This document shows, piece by piece, positions 25,013 to 33,999 of a stretch of 64,000 nt of DNA (position 1 is its first letter; every line of letters begins with the position of its first letter). Source of the DNA: Pricia antarctica (GTDB taxonomy: Bacteria > Bacteroidota > Bacteroidia > Flavobacteriales > Flavobacteriaceae); assembly GCF_900101815.1 (NCBI RefSeq), contig NZ_FNAO01000004.1, positions 310,001 through 374,000 on the forward strand. The letters are read 5' to 3'. The position numbers and the translations under genes are program-made. A model generated the notes under the pieces. It had not been told where the DNA came from and made no database searches. It worked only from the letters and a program-made list of their open reading frames with translations.

Positions 25013-25160
25013 TCTTTAAAAGTATCGAATCTTTTAGAAAATCCAATAAATTCAGAGGCATCTCGACCTAAGTTCTCATTTTCTGCCCGTACTTCAAATA
25101 CACCATGTGTGTCAAGGAATTAATATATTTTGCGATGCCGAAATCATTGACAAACTCATT
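25012..25160 (-). pseudogene. parE toxin remnant
   Basis: Reading the minus strand in two frames gives NEFVNDFGIAKYINSLTHM, then (shifted) VFEVRAENENLGRDASEF and KRFDTFKE. These align in order with parts of the intact ParE at 19553-19852 (YEFGI, AFEVLAENLNLGRDASEF, KRF). The start, the C-terminal strand and the frame are lost. It directly precedes and slightly overlaps the porin start. Confidence 0.8.
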
Positions 25161-25182
25161 TTAAAAATTCCTAATGTCACTT

Positions 25183-26142
25183 TTAAAGCTCGATATTTCC
25201 CCAAGCTGCGTCGATCATTCGTTCCAATCCATATGCTGGCCGCCAACCAAGTAAAAATTTTGCTTTACTAGTATCGAGCCATGTGGAGTGGTATTTTGTT
25301 TCCATCTTTACCGATTTTATCTGGCGGGTTTTTAAGAGATACTCGGCAGCTTTGCCATAGTCGAATGGCTCGTCCATGGAAATATTGAAGGTTTGCTGTT
25401 TTGCCTCAATGTGATCTATGGCGATGATTATAGCGGCAACAAGGTCGTTTAGATGTACCATATTCCTTTGCATTGGGTAACCATTGGCATCAAGCATAAG
25501 GGGAATGCTATGCTGTTTTTGATATTGAAGTGCAGTTCGAGCCTTGATCATTTTGTACCACTCGGGTACACCAAACACCTGTGTCCCAAAGGAAAGGTGT
25601 CTTTTTAAATCGTCTCCCCGCATGATCCAAGGAGCGCGAAGACAGGTACCGTCAAGGTTATATTGCACGATATATTGTTGCAACATGGTTTCTTCAAGTA
25701 CTTTTGACAAAGCATAACAACCGGGATAGGCTGTGTGGGCCTGCTGTTCATTGATCGGGTTTTTGTGTGGATAAAAATAATGTCCCACCGATGCATCACC
25801 ACCGATTAATATAAAGCGTTTGAAACTACTGGATTCCTTACAACTTTCCAATAACCAGAATAATCCCTTTATGGCAACATCCATAATGGTTTCAGGATCT
25901 TCCTTGGTGGTTGCCAAGTGGATGACATGGGTGATATCCTTCATGGCCTTTTGTACGGTTGCCTTGTCGGATATTGAACCATGGATAACCTCCAGACGCT
26001 TATGGGGATTTACAGTGCGCTTATGGCAAAGAGCCCTAAGGGTGCCTTTTTGATTTGGGTCACCAAGAAAGCCGTCAATAAAGGCCTGTCCGACCTTTCC
26101 GGTGGCTCCGGTTACCAGAATCTTGTTTTTAAGGACGTCCAT
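25183..26142 (-). CDS. NAD-dependent epimerase/dehydratase family protein
   Basis: A 319-residue extended SDR. KILVTGATGKVGQAFIDGF is the TGxxGxxG loop; VIHLATTKEDP and the catalytic YALSKVLEE (YxxxK) follow. The C-terminal part GWRPAYGLERMIDAAW is typical of sugar-nucleotide epimerase-like proteins. Substrate unknown. It lies 45 bases downstream of another SDR gene on the same strand, probably co-transcribed. Confidence 0.87.
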   Translation of the reverse strand: MDVLKNKILVTGATGKVGQAFIDGFLGDPNQKGTLRALCHKRTVNPHKRLEVIHGSISDKATVQKAMKDITHVIHLATTKEDPETIMDVAIKGLFWLLESCKESSSFKRFILIGGDASVGHYFYPHKNPINEQQAHTAYPGCYALSKVLEETMLQQYIVQYNLDGTCLRAPWIMRGDDLKRHLSFGTQVFGVPEWYKMIKARTALQYQKQHSIPLMLDANGYPMQRNMVHLNDLVAAIIIAIDHIEAKQQTFNISMDEPFDYGKAAEYLLKTRQIKSVKMETKYHSTWLDTSKAKFLLGWRPAYGLERMIDAAWGNIEL

Positions 26143-26187
26143 TTGTAGTTGATATCATTTGTCCGAAATTACAATGCTATTACACTA

Positions 26188-27744
26188 CTACCAATCAATA
26201 GGCCTATAATCCTTTAAAAATTTACCACACCAATGTTTGCCGGTGTTTATACCATCAAATAAGGGGTCCATGACCCGTGCAGCCCCATCAACAATGTCTA
26301 AAGGAGGCTGAAAATCATGTAATTCCTCTTTTTTCTTGGCCAATGCTATGGGGTCTTCGTCAGTAACCCATCCGGTGTCTACCGCATTCATATATATGCC
26401 GTCTTTTGCCAATGCCTGTGCAGAGGTATGGGTTAGCATATTCAATGCGGCTTTGGCCATATTGGTATGTGGATGCCGACTTTCCTTAAAAAAGCGATGG
26501 AACTTCCCTTCCATGGCAGAGACATTGATGATATGTTTCTTGCCCGTGTTGCTTTTCTTCATGATTTCTGAAAGACGATTGCATAAAACAAACGGCGCCA
26601 CGGCATTCACCAGTTGTACTTCTATCATTTCGGTGGTTTCGATCTCCCCAAGCTTTAGACGCCAACTGTTGGTCTTTCTTAAATCTACCTGTTGTAAATC
26701 TGCGTCTAATTTTCCTACGGGAAACACTTCTTCGGCAACCAGTGAATTATCGAAACTATAGGGGATTTGGGACAATCTTGCGGAAGCCCTTAAACCGATA
26801 CCCGGTTCTGGCCCATGCCATGTAACGGGCATATTCTTATGGGACAAGGTTACCGATGTCAATCCTTTCAACTCGTCCAGGCAACCGATGTGATCTGCCA
26901 ATACATCGCGAGCGTACTTTGGTAGGGATGCGAAGGGCCTTTCTTCGTTTTCCATCAAATGGGAATAAAAACCTGCCGGACGTCTAACGGTTTGGGCGGC
27001 ATTATTGATCAAAATATCCAGCTGCTCATATTTTTGCTCGATATAATTACAGAAAATCTCTACACTGGGGATATGACGCAGATCGAGCCCGTGAATTTTT
27101 AGGCGATGTCCCCATTCCGTGAAATCGGCTTCTTTTGAATAACGCAATGCCGAATCTACCGGAAATCGGGTCGTTGCGATTACTGTTGCTCCGCCACGTA
27201 ACAACATCAAGGTAATATGATATCCGATTTTTAACCGGGAGCCGGTGATAATTGCTACCTGACCTTTGACGTCCGCATTCTGAAAACGTTTGGCATAATT
27301 AAAATCCCCACACGCTTTACACATGGTATCGTAAAAATGATGTAGTTCTGTAAATTCGGTCTTGCACACATAGCAATTTCTGGGAGAGGCCAATGCTTGC
27401 CGTTCTTTATTTGCCAAATCGGAACCGCCCAAAAGTTTAGGTGCTACAAAGACATCGGCTTCACGAGCGCTGCGGATGCCCGTTTCTTTACGGGCTACCC
27501 TGTCCCTAGCCGCCATTTTGCGTTTGGCCGCTTTCTTCCCGTCTTTTTTTCGACGTGAAAACTCCTCCCTGCTGGGTCTCGAAAGCATTCCGGATGCTTT
27601 CAGTAAAGCGGTTCTTTTCTCTTTTGGAATATCGAATATCTGATCGGTATCCGTAACTAGCCGCTCTAAAATAAAGATGCATTTATCAATTTCTTCGGAT
27701 GAAATTTTTTGGGATGTGTCTGTTTCCTTGGCTTCTCTGTGCAT
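26188..27744 (-). CDS. large SDR-family protein with N-terminal zinc-ribbon-like region
   Basis: A 518-residue protein. The N-terminal 120 residues are very basic and Lys/Arg-rich, followed by a CxxC...CxxC pair (NCYVCKTEF, then MCKACGDF) that may bind zinc. The SDR domain starts near residue 158: [14 protein letters not shown] as nucleotide loop and LINNAAQ as the NNAG-type motif. The active-site segment reads [14 protein letters not shown], so the lysine is kept while the residue four before it is Thr, not the catalytic Tyr. This may be a divergent enzyme or a binding protein. The C-terminus ([17 protein letters not shown]) is distinctive. Proteins of this layout occur sporadically in bacteria and eukaryotes; function unknown. 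Confidence 0.7.
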   Translation of the reverse strand: MHREAKETDTSQKISSEEIDKCIFILERLVTDTDQIFDIPKEKRTALLKASGMLSRPSREEFSRRKKDGKKAAKRKMAARDRVARKETGIRSAREADVFVAPKLLGGSDLANKERQALASPRNCYVCKTEFTELHHFYDTMCKACGDFNYAKRFQNADVKGQVAIITGSRLKIGYHITLMLLRGGATVIATTRFPVDSALRYSKEADFTEWGHRLKIHGLDLRHIPSVEIFCNYIEQKYEQLDILINNAAQTVRRPAGFYSHLMENEERPFASLPKYARDVLADHIGCLDELKGLTSVTLSHKNMPVTWHGPEPGIGLRASARLSQIPYSFDNSLVAEEVFPVGKLDADLQQVDLRKTNSWRLKLGEIETTEMIEVQLVNAVAPFVLCNRLSEIMKKSNTGKKHIINVSAMEGKFHRFFKESRHPHTNMAKAALNMLTHTSAQALAKDGIYMNAVDTGWVTDEDPIALAKKKEELHDFQPPLDIVDGAARVMDPLFDGINTGKHWCGKFLKDYRPIDW

Positions 27745-27777
27745 TTCTTTATCCGGATTATGTGTACCAAAAAAAAA

Positions 27778-29109
27778 TCAACTCTTCATTATATGAATCC
27801 GCACCTTTTTCTTCTTCAACCGCGTATTGTTCAGTTTTTCGACCAAGACACTGGCAATGGATTGCGGTACCGCAACAAATGCGCAATCTTGCTTTAATTC
27901 GATAACCCCCAATTGGTCTTGGTTAATTCCACCTTGCTTAAAAAATAGGCCGGCGATATCGCCTTTTGAAATTTTATCTTTTCGGCCTCCTGAAAGAAAT
28001 AGGGTTTCCCAATACTGATCCTCCGATAATGGCTTGTGCCCTGTTCGTTTAGCTACAACTAGGGGTTCTTCTTTCTCAATGAATTCGGGCAAACGCTCTT
28101 TTTCCCATCGTAGCACATAGGCCGTTCCTTTGGCATTGACGCGCGCCGTTCTGCCATTTCTATGGGTAAACTCCTCCACGGTTCTAGGAAGTTCATAATG
28201 AACGATATATTTAATTTCCGGAATGTCGATGCCTCTTGCGGCCAGATCGGTAGCGACGAGTATTTTACAGGTGCCGTTTCTGAACTTGATTAACGAACGT
28301 TCGCGGTCTCTTTGCTCCATACCCCCGGAAAAACAGGCGTGGTTTATACTATGAAGATCCAGATGGGCACTCACCTGCTCAATACTATCCTTATAATTAC
28401 AAAATATGATTCCGGGTTCGCTACCAATATGTTGCAGTAATTCCACCAAAGTCTGTAACTTATTTTTATCCGGGGCAACCACGGTCTCAAGGGTCAATCT
28501 CGAGGCTTTTTTATCCTTTATATAATTTATAATCTTTGGAGCTTCCAAGCCAACAAAACGGGGAATTGCAACACCCTGGGTTGCCGAGGTCAGAATGCGT
28601 TTGCTCAAATGGGGCAACTGATGGATAATTTCGTTCATCTCAGTCTCGAAACCGGTTTCCAAAGATTTGTCGTACTCATCCAATATCAGTGTTTTAATGC
28701 TTGCTTTTGAGAAGCGTTCACCGCTAAAATGATCTGCAATTCTTCCCGGTGTTCCGATTAAAATAGCGGGCAAATGTTTTAATTCCAGTTTATCTTTGGA
28801 TATAGGTCTGCCGCCGTACACCGCATTGACCTTAAATCCGGACCCCATATTGCGGACCACCTGTTCAATTTGTATGGCCAATTCCCGGGATGGTACTAAA
28901 ATGAGGGCTTGTACTTCCATCAATTCGGCATCCAAAGAGTCAATAAGCGGCAAAAGAAAAGCTAAGGTCTTACCAGTGCCCGTTGGAGAAAGAAGAACGG
29001 TATTCACTGTTTTTCCGATGATGGCAATGGCCTCTTGCTGCATGGGGTTCAGTGCAGTTATGTTTAGTTTTTCTAAAATATTCTGTTGGTTCCGAATGCT
29101 ATTCGCCAT
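27778..29109 (-). CDS. dbpA: DEAD-box RNA helicase, DbpA-like
   Basis: About 443 residues from MANSIRNQQN; an in-frame start six codons upstream exists. Helicase motifs in order: Q motif (LNPMQQEAI), I SPTGTGKT, Ia VPSRELAIQ, Ib GTPGRIAD, II LDEYDKS (DEAD variant DEYD), III TSAT, IV IIFCNYK, V DLAARGIDIP, VI HRNGRTAR. The C-terminal ~75 residues form a DbpA-type RNA-binding domain (GDIAGLFFKQGGI, ending VRIHIMKS) that targets such helicases to 23S rRNA hairpin 92. Likely acts in large-subunit ribosome assembly. Confidence 0.9.
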   Translation of the reverse strand: MANSIRNQQNILEKLNITALNPMQQEAIAIIGKTVNTVLLSPTGTGKTLAFLLPLIDSLDAELMEVQALILVPSRELAIQIEQVVRNMGSGFKVNAVYGGRPISKDKLELKHLPAILIGTPGRIADHFSGERFSKASIKTLILDEYDKSLETGFETEMNEIIHQLPHLSKRILTSATQGVAIPRFVGLEAPKIINYIKDKKASRLTLETVVAPDKNKLQTLVELLQHIGSEPGIIFCNYKDSIEQVSAHLDLHSINHACFSGGMEQRDRERSLIKFRNGTCKILVATDLAARGIDIPEIKYIVHYELPRTVEEFTHRNGRTARVNAKGTAYVLRWEKERLPEFIEKEEPLVVAKRTGHKPLSEDQYWETLFLSGGRKDKISKGDIAGLFFKQGGINQDQLGVIELKQDCAFVAVPQSIASVLVEKLNNTRLKKKKVRIHIMKS

Positions 29110-29183
29110 AGGGTGTATTGGTCTCAACTGTGGTTAAGAATGGGTATGGATTTCATTGGAATTGCTTGTCCGCTCCTCCCCTA

Positions 29184-29636
29184 CTAGTAAACCTCTTGAA
29201 GCGTACGTTTTGATTTCCTGTAGGTATACTTTGGATAGATGCTGCGCTTGGCAAATCGATTTAATTTATTGGAATTGACCATCTTTCTAAATATGGGTTT
29301 TGTAACGCCAAAATACTCGTACGTAGTCCCATCTAAGAAAGTGATTTCCAGAACCAAACCCTTAAGATCGTAATCCGCTATTCCAAAATTTGTAATGGTT
29401 TCGGTATAGGCTTCCAAGTTTGCTGCCGTGGTTTCTGGGGCTATACTTACTAAAAAATGATATCCGTCAATAATAGTACGGCTTTGCCCTTCGGCTTCTT
29501 CCCGTTTGGCATCACTTTCCTGATACTTGTCCGGATGCCATTCCTTGATTAAATTACGGTAGGTTGTCTTGAGTGTTTTCAGATCGATTTCCTTTTCGAC
29601 ACCGAACAGCTTCTTATATTGATTTATTCGTTTCAT
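29184..29636 (-). CDS. DnaJ-domain protein with KTSC domain
   Basis: A 150-residue protein. Residues 1-65 form a J domain with the HPD motif (LIKEWHPDKYQES), which would stimulate DnaK. Residues 90-150 match the KTSC domain (LVLEITFLDGTTYEYFGV, then FRKMVNSNKLNRF). This fusion is common in Flavobacteria and of unknown specific role; KTSC domains are otherwise linked to lysyl-tRNA synthetase and RNA metabolism. It lies in a run of RNA-related genes (helicase, cold-shock protein). Confidence 0.87.
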   Translation of the reverse strand: MKRINQYKKLFGVEKEIDLKTLKTTYRNLIKEWHPDKYQESDAKREEAEGQSRTIIDGYHFLVSIAPETTAANLEAYTETITNFGIADYDLKGLVLEITFLDGTTYEYFGVTKPIFRKMVNSNKLNRFAKRSIYPKYTYRKSKRTLQEVY

Positions 29637-29734
29637 ACTATTTTTTGAAGGCGCAAAATTACCTCTTTATTTTGAACCCTTGGTAGAGAAGCGGGTTTAT
29701 CTCGTAGCGATAAAATGTAAGGGATACCGGTCAC

Positions 29735-29767
29735 AAAAAAACCCCATCGATATCGAAGGGGTTTTGC
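29735..29767 (-). terminator. rho-independent terminator of the cold-shock gene
   Basis: On the minus strand the hairpin reads AAAACCCC, a self-complementary TCGATATCGA core, then GGGGTTTTTTT. It lies 20 bases after the cold-shock gene stop. Confidence 0.85.
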
Positions 29768-29786
29768 TAAACTTGAAGTGTATGTG

Positions 29787-29978
29787 TTAGATAACTTTTA
29801 CGTTCACTGCATTTAATCCTTTGTTGCCTTCCTGTAGATCAAACTCAACTTCGTCGCCTTCGCGAATTTCGTCAACTAATCCAGAAACGTGTACAAAATG
29901 ATCTTTTTCAACACCTTCTTCGGTGATAAATCCAAATCCTTTAGTGTCATTAAAAAACTTTACTGTTCCTTTACCCAT
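29787..29978 (-). CDS. cspA: cold-shock protein, CspA family
   Basis: A 63-residue single cold-shock domain. MGKGTVKFFNDTKGFGFI carries RNP-1 and HFVHVSG carries RNP-2. It binds single-stranded nucleic acid and acts as an RNA chaperone. The start at 29978 is chosen because the family begins exactly at MxxGTVKFF. The 164-base upstream gap can hold the long 5' UTR common for such genes; no specific element was identified. Confidence 0.95.
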   Translation of the reverse strand: MGKGTVKFFNDTKGFGFITEEGVEKDHFVHVSGLVDEIREGDEVEFDLQEGNKGLNAVNVKVI

Positions 29979-30142
29979 GGTAATGTAATTAAATTTATAA
30001 AATGTATTGAAATGCAAAGATGGTACCATTTTTCTGACTTACAACCTATTAAATGGTTTCTTTTTCATTTTTTATATTCTTAGTTGTTGGTTTGGACAGA
30101 GGAATGCCGAGTACAAATGCTCCAAAAGCTTTGTTAAGTACG

Positions 30143-31531
30143 TTAGGTCCTAGGGACAATGTTTTGGTTTACCCTAAAGAAATTGTCCGGGTCATAGGCC
30201 GACTTAATCTCTGCCAATCGCGCATAGTTATGCTTATAACTGGCCTTTACCCGCGCTTCTCCCTCATTCATCATAAAATTGGAATAGGCTCCCCCGGCCG
30301 AATACGAATGTAATGCTTCGTAATAGGCCTTACTCCATTTGGTAATCTTATCGGCGGCGGCGGCATCGGGAGATACACCCAGATACACACCGGCATACTT
30401 GGCATCCCGATACGCCCAAGGGGTATCGGTAGCCCCTACCCTGCTTGCGGCACCACTGATAGGATAGAGGTGCATTTGGGACAAGGGTGTTGGAATATCG
30501 GATCCGAATTTTAAATGTTGTGCCCTTACTTCAGGCCCCAGTTCATTAAAAAAATCAGCACGCCAATACCATTGCAATCCGGTAGGGAAAAATCCATCGA
30601 ATAGCTGCTGAATGGCCGGATACGGCATTTGGCCCACATGGGCGAAAAGTGGTTTTTTTGCCATAATGGGCGCAAAGGCTTCTTCCGCCTTTTCCATATC
30701 TCCTGTATAGCACCAAACAATCCCGCAAAAATTCTTATTGTGCAGGTGTTCTGGAAATGGCGATTCGGGAATAATCATTGTGGCGATGAACCCATTCAAA
30801 TCTTCTGGGGCGTTATGGATAAAACCATCATACCATTCCATGATTTCTTCGATTTGTTCGATGGGCCATAAAGTTGGCCCTCCAAAAATAGTCGCAACGG
30901 GGTGTGCTTGAAAGGTAAAGGAGGTCACTACTCCAAAATTGCCGCCGCCGCCGCGAATGGCCCAAAATAAATCGGTATGCTTATCGGCATTTACCGTAAC
31001 GAAAGAACCATCTGCCAAAACCATTTCGGCTTCCAGCAGATTGTCAATGGTCAGACCGAATTTGCGAGTCAAATATCCGACACCACCACCAAGGGTCAAA
31101 CCGCCTACACCGGTCGTGGAAATCATACCAGACGGAACGGCCAAGTCAAATTCATGGGTGACTCGATCCACATCTACCCAAATGCTACCTCCGCCCACTT
31201 TAACGGTATTGTTCTTAGTGTTGACTTCTATATGCTTTATACCCGATAAATCGATGACCAATCCATCGTCGCACACGCCTAATCCCGCTCCGTTGTGACC
31301 TCCTCCCCTGACGGACACCAACAAATTATTGTTTCTTCCGAAGTTCACGGCCTTAACGACATCTGTAGCATCCGTACACATGGCAAACAGTTTCGGCCGT
31401 TTGTCGATCATCCCATTGTAAACCTTTCGGGTTTCATCGAAGTCGTCGTCCGATGGCAGTACCAAACGCCCAGTTAGTGTTTTTCCAAAGGCTATTAATT
31501 TTTCAGGCCCGATGTCTGTTTGTTTTTGCAT
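30143..31531 (-). CDS. FAD-binding oxidoreductase with BBE domain
   Basis: A 462-residue berberine-bridge-enzyme-like flavoprotein. The PP-loop histidine for covalent FAD attachment is in SVRGGGHNGAGLG. The second attachment cysteine of bicovalent members is absent (ISTTGVGGLTLGGG, Ser/Thr in its place), so a single covalent link is predicted. LFWAIRGGGGNFGVVTSF is the conserved FAD segment, and the C-terminus LAEIKSAYDPDNFFRVNQNI is the BBE signature. Such enzymes oxidise sugars, alcohols or secondary metabolites. It is followed downstream by no gene on the strand for 160 bases; upstream lies an MddA-like methyltransferase gene five bases away, so they are co-transcribed. Confidence 0.92.
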   Translation of the reverse strand: MQKQTDIGPEKLIAFGKTLTGRLVLPSDDDFDETRKVYNGMIDKRPKLFAMCTDATDVVKAVNFGRNNNLLVSVRGGGHNGAGLGVCDDGLVIDLSGIKHIEVNTKNNTVKVGGGSIWVDVDRVTHEFDLAVPSGMISTTGVGGLTLGGGVGYLTRKFGLTIDNLLEAEMVLADGSFVTVNADKHTDLFWAIRGGGGNFGVVTSFTFQAHPVATIFGGPTLWPIEQIEEIMEWYDGFIHNAPEDLNGFIATMIIPESPFPEHLHNKNFCGIVWCYTGDMEKAEEAFAPIMAKKPLFAHVGQMPYPAIQQLFDGFFPTGLQWYWRADFFNELGPEVRAQHLKFGSDIPTPLSQMHLYPISGAASRVGATDTPWAYRDAKYAGVYLGVSPDAAAADKITKWSKAYYEALHSYSAGGAYSNFMMNEGEARVKASYKHNYARLAEIKSAYDPDNFFRVNQNIVPRT

Positions 31532-31536
31532 GGTAT

Positions 31537-32304
31537 TTATTTTGTTGGATTTGACAGTAAAGAAGCGTTCACTTTTTTCTTCGTAAATGGAATCAACATT
31601 GGAACTTCATTCTGATAGTCCAAATATTTTTCGCCCAGAGCTTTACGGAGGTCCTTTTCTTCTAAAAATTTCACCGCCACGAGTATATAAGCGGTGGTTA
31701 CTGCCGCAAAGAGCAAGTGGCCGACGGTCATTGTGGGGGTCGCCCAAAATGCGATCAAAAAACCCAGCATTATCGGATGCCTTACTATTTTGTACAAAAA
31801 GTTGGTTTGGAATTTAGGAGCCTGCGTAATTTTATCTTTGAGGTTGTCAACAATCTGGGTCAAACCGAAAAGCTCAAAATGGCTGATCATAAACGTGGAA
31901 AGCAAAACAATGGCCCAGCCTATCCAGAATATAATTTGTAACACCAAGACAAGGGCGCTATTTTCAATATTCCAAACAACGGTGGTCATGGGTTGCCATT
32001 TCCAAAAAATCAACAATAGCAGCAAACTGGTCAATAGAATATAGGTGCTTCTTTCTGCCGCTTTCCCAATGATTTTCACCCACCATTCTTTAAATACCGG
32101 ACGCGCCATGACACTATGCTGAACAGCAAAAAGACTTAACAGCCCTATATTGATTAAAAATGCAGTCGTAAACTCGATTTCCGTACCTGAATCTATCCCC
32201 TTAGGCACAAATAGATTGCCAATAAAACCAATGGCATAGAGAAAGGAAATCAGGAATACGATATATGCTAAGATTCCGTAAATGAGAACGATAATTTTTT
32301 TCAT
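31537..32304 (-). CDS. mddA: MddA-like membrane S-methyltransferase
   Basis: A 255-residue protein with five to six hydrophobic segments and the isoprenylcysteine-methyltransferase/NnrU-type C-terminus (YKIVRHPIMLGFLIAFW, then FLEEKDLRKALGEKYLDY), where the RHP and EE motifs bind SAM. LFAVQHSVMARPVFKEWW fits the MddA group, which methylates methanethiol to dimethyl sulfide. The exact substrate is inferred by similarity. It is in one unit with the BBE oxidase and downstream of an AraC-type regulator on the same strand. Confidence 0.8.
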   Translation of the reverse strand: MKKIIVLIYGILAYIVFLISFLYAIGFIGNLFVPKGIDSGTEIEFTTAFLINIGLLSLFAVQHSVMARPVFKEWWVKIIGKAAERSTYILLTSLLLLLIFWKWQPMTTVVWNIENSALVLVLQIIFWIGWAIVLLSTFMISHFELFGLTQIVDNLKDKITQAPKFQTNFLYKIVRHPIMLGFLIAFWATPTMTVGHLLFAAVTTAYILVAVKFLEEKDLRKALGEKYLDYQNEVPMLIPFTKKKVNASLLSNPTK

Positions 32305-32415
32305 GACTTTTTGGATGTTAGATTATTTACTCCAAAACTAGACATGCTTTATTAAGAAATATTCTACATTTCAACCAAAGACTATAACTTTTCGTTCAGT
32401 GTGTAGTATCCTTTA

Positions 32416-33504
32416 CTATAAGGGTTTATAATTTTTTCTGTACGCAGAAGGAGTAATATCGTACTTTTTCTGAAAACATTTGGTAAAGTAGGCCGCGCTG
32501 TTAAAACCGGTATCAAAAGCGATTTCCGAAATATTCCTATCGCTCCTTTGCACCAATTCAAGGGCTTTTTGTAATCGGAAGTCTTGCACCAAAACATTTA
32601 TGGATTTATAGATTACAGTGGTCATTTTACGATACAACTGCGAAGTGCTTAAACCTAAATGGGCACAAAAATCCGCTACCCCCAAAGTTGGGTTGCGCCA
32701 TTCCTTTTCAAGATGGTTCATCACGTCATTCAAAAAATGCGCATCGGAAAGCCGGATCGTACGTATAACGTTTTTGTCGATAGGATGGTTCAAGTTTTCG
32801 CTTTCATACAAGTCCTGTATCTCGGATGTTATTAAAATCCGATTTTTTGAAATGTCGCTTAAACGTTCAGCGGTGTTTATGGTTTCTTCAAACAAACCAT
32901 GCTCTTTGGTCACCGGCAGCCCTGCACTCAACCCCATATGCGATTGCACGGTAATAGCTAACGATGTGTCCAACAATTCTTTGATGGCCAATGCCGAATG
33001 GATAGCCTTGGTGGTAGTATCGTATGAAATCAAAAGATCAGTTTCGGTTTGTTTGACAATTCGGCCCTCGTATAGATCGACTAAGGTACCGATTGTCTCG
33101 AGGGTCAATTTCGATAGGTTTGCAGGAGCATTTTGTAGGTTATGTTGTGTTATTTTCAAAACCATTAAAATCCGAAAAGCGGGATTGTTGACAATGTTTA
33201 ACTCCCTTTTTTGAGATTTTTTTGGATCCTCGATACGACCTAAAAACGATTCTACGATAGTATCGTCCACCTCGATAATCGTATTGGGCACCTCGCCGTG
33301 GGCTTTGGCATGCATTTCTATGATGGCCTCTTTGTTCGGTGCCTCTACCAAACAAAAAGCCGTTTTTCTGCCGTCATCGTACCAATAGGTAATGCCCCTA
33401 CAACAGTATTTGTGTTGTATTCTTAAATCTTCTTGATGTATTTCTGCCACAATTTCGGCGGTTACCTCCTCGGCCACGTCGTGACGGTCCATGTATATTG
33501 GCAT
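32416..33504 (-). CDS. DUF4242 / AraC-type transcriptional regulator fusion
   Basis: A 362-residue protein. Residues 1-90 match DUF4242 (nickel-binding SCO4226-like): MPIYMDRHDV, HKYCCRGITYWYDDG, FCLVEAPNKEAIIEMHAKAHG. Residues ~105-255 resemble a degenerate class III cyclase-like domain (VDLYEGRIVKQTETDLLISY, then AGLPVTKEHGLFEETINTA). Residues ~265-362 are an AraC helix-turn-helix pair (LGLSTSQLYRKMT, then ISEIAFDTGFNSAAYFTKCF). It lies 111 bases upstream of the mddA/oxidase unit on the same strand and may control it. The ligand, metal or nucleotide, is unknown. Confidence 0.85.
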   Translation of the reverse strand: MPIYMDRHDVAEEVTAEIVAEIHQEDLRIQHKYCCRGITYWYDDGRKTAFCLVEAPNKEAIIEMHAKAHGEVPNTIIEVDDTIVESFLGRIEDPKKSQKRELNIVNNPAFRILMVLKITQHNLQNAPANLSKLTLETIGTLVDLYEGRIVKQTETDLLISYDTTTKAIHSALAIKELLDTSLAITVQSHMGLSAGLPVTKEHGLFEETINTAERLSDISKNRILITSEIQDLYESENLNHPIDKNVIRTIRLSDAHFLNDVMNHLEKEWRNPTLGVADFCAHLGLSTSQLYRKMTTVIYKSINVLVQDFRLQKALELVQRSDRNISEIAFDTGFNSAAYFTKCFQKKYDITPSAYRKNYKPL

Positions 33505-33740
33505 TGGTTTTCGTTTTAACTATTTGGAAATAAGCAGCTTCGTGGGGAGGCTCAATAAATATAGGGAATAAAATTGGTTTTTACTTTATTCCGTGTTAGC
33601 CACCACAGCATTCTTTTAGAATCGACGATTTAAGTTTTGTATGAGTTTGATGGGGATTATGGAAAATGTGTTACCTTTATTTTTTGAGATTTAAATATCT
33701 TATTCACTACCATTTTTTAACTAACATAACATATAGTATT

Positions 33741-33980
33741 ATGAGCCGATTGAAAGAAATTAAATATTTTACTTTGGTAATGCTTCTGTTTGGTTTTGTT
33801 GCAGCGGGATCATTGAGCGCTTGTAGAGATCAAAAAAAGGAAACTACCACTGAAGAGCAGGGAGAACATCCTACGGAAGAAGGGGCTACCGATGAAGAGC
33901 ACCCTGCAGATAATGGGGCTACGGATGAGGAGCATCCTTCCGATGATGGCGCCGCAAAAGAGGAACATCCAAAGAATTAA
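33741..33980 (+). CDS. small lipoprotein with acidic repeats
   Basis: A 79-residue protein starting at MSRLKEIKYFTLVM. The lipobox SLSAC puts a lipidated Cys near residue 28. The mature part is three to four imperfect copies of an ATDEEHPADNG-like unit, extremely acidic and histidine-containing. Function unknown; metal binding is possible. A promoter-like pair, TTTG at 33647 and TACCTTTA at 33673 with a 22-base spacer, lies upstream. Its gene converges on the transglutaminase gene (19-base gap). Confidence 0.65.
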   Translation: MSRLKEIKYFTLVMLLFGFVAAGSLSACRDQKKETTTEEQGEHPTEEGATDEEHPADNGATDEEHPSDDGAAKEEHPKN

Positions 33981-33999
33981 TATACGTTGGACACCGGCT

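Noticed and set aside
27778-29109. Helicase as part of the methylase system
   Set aside because: It is about 9 kb away and carries a DbpA-type rRNA-binding C-terminus, so it is a ribosome assembly helicase.
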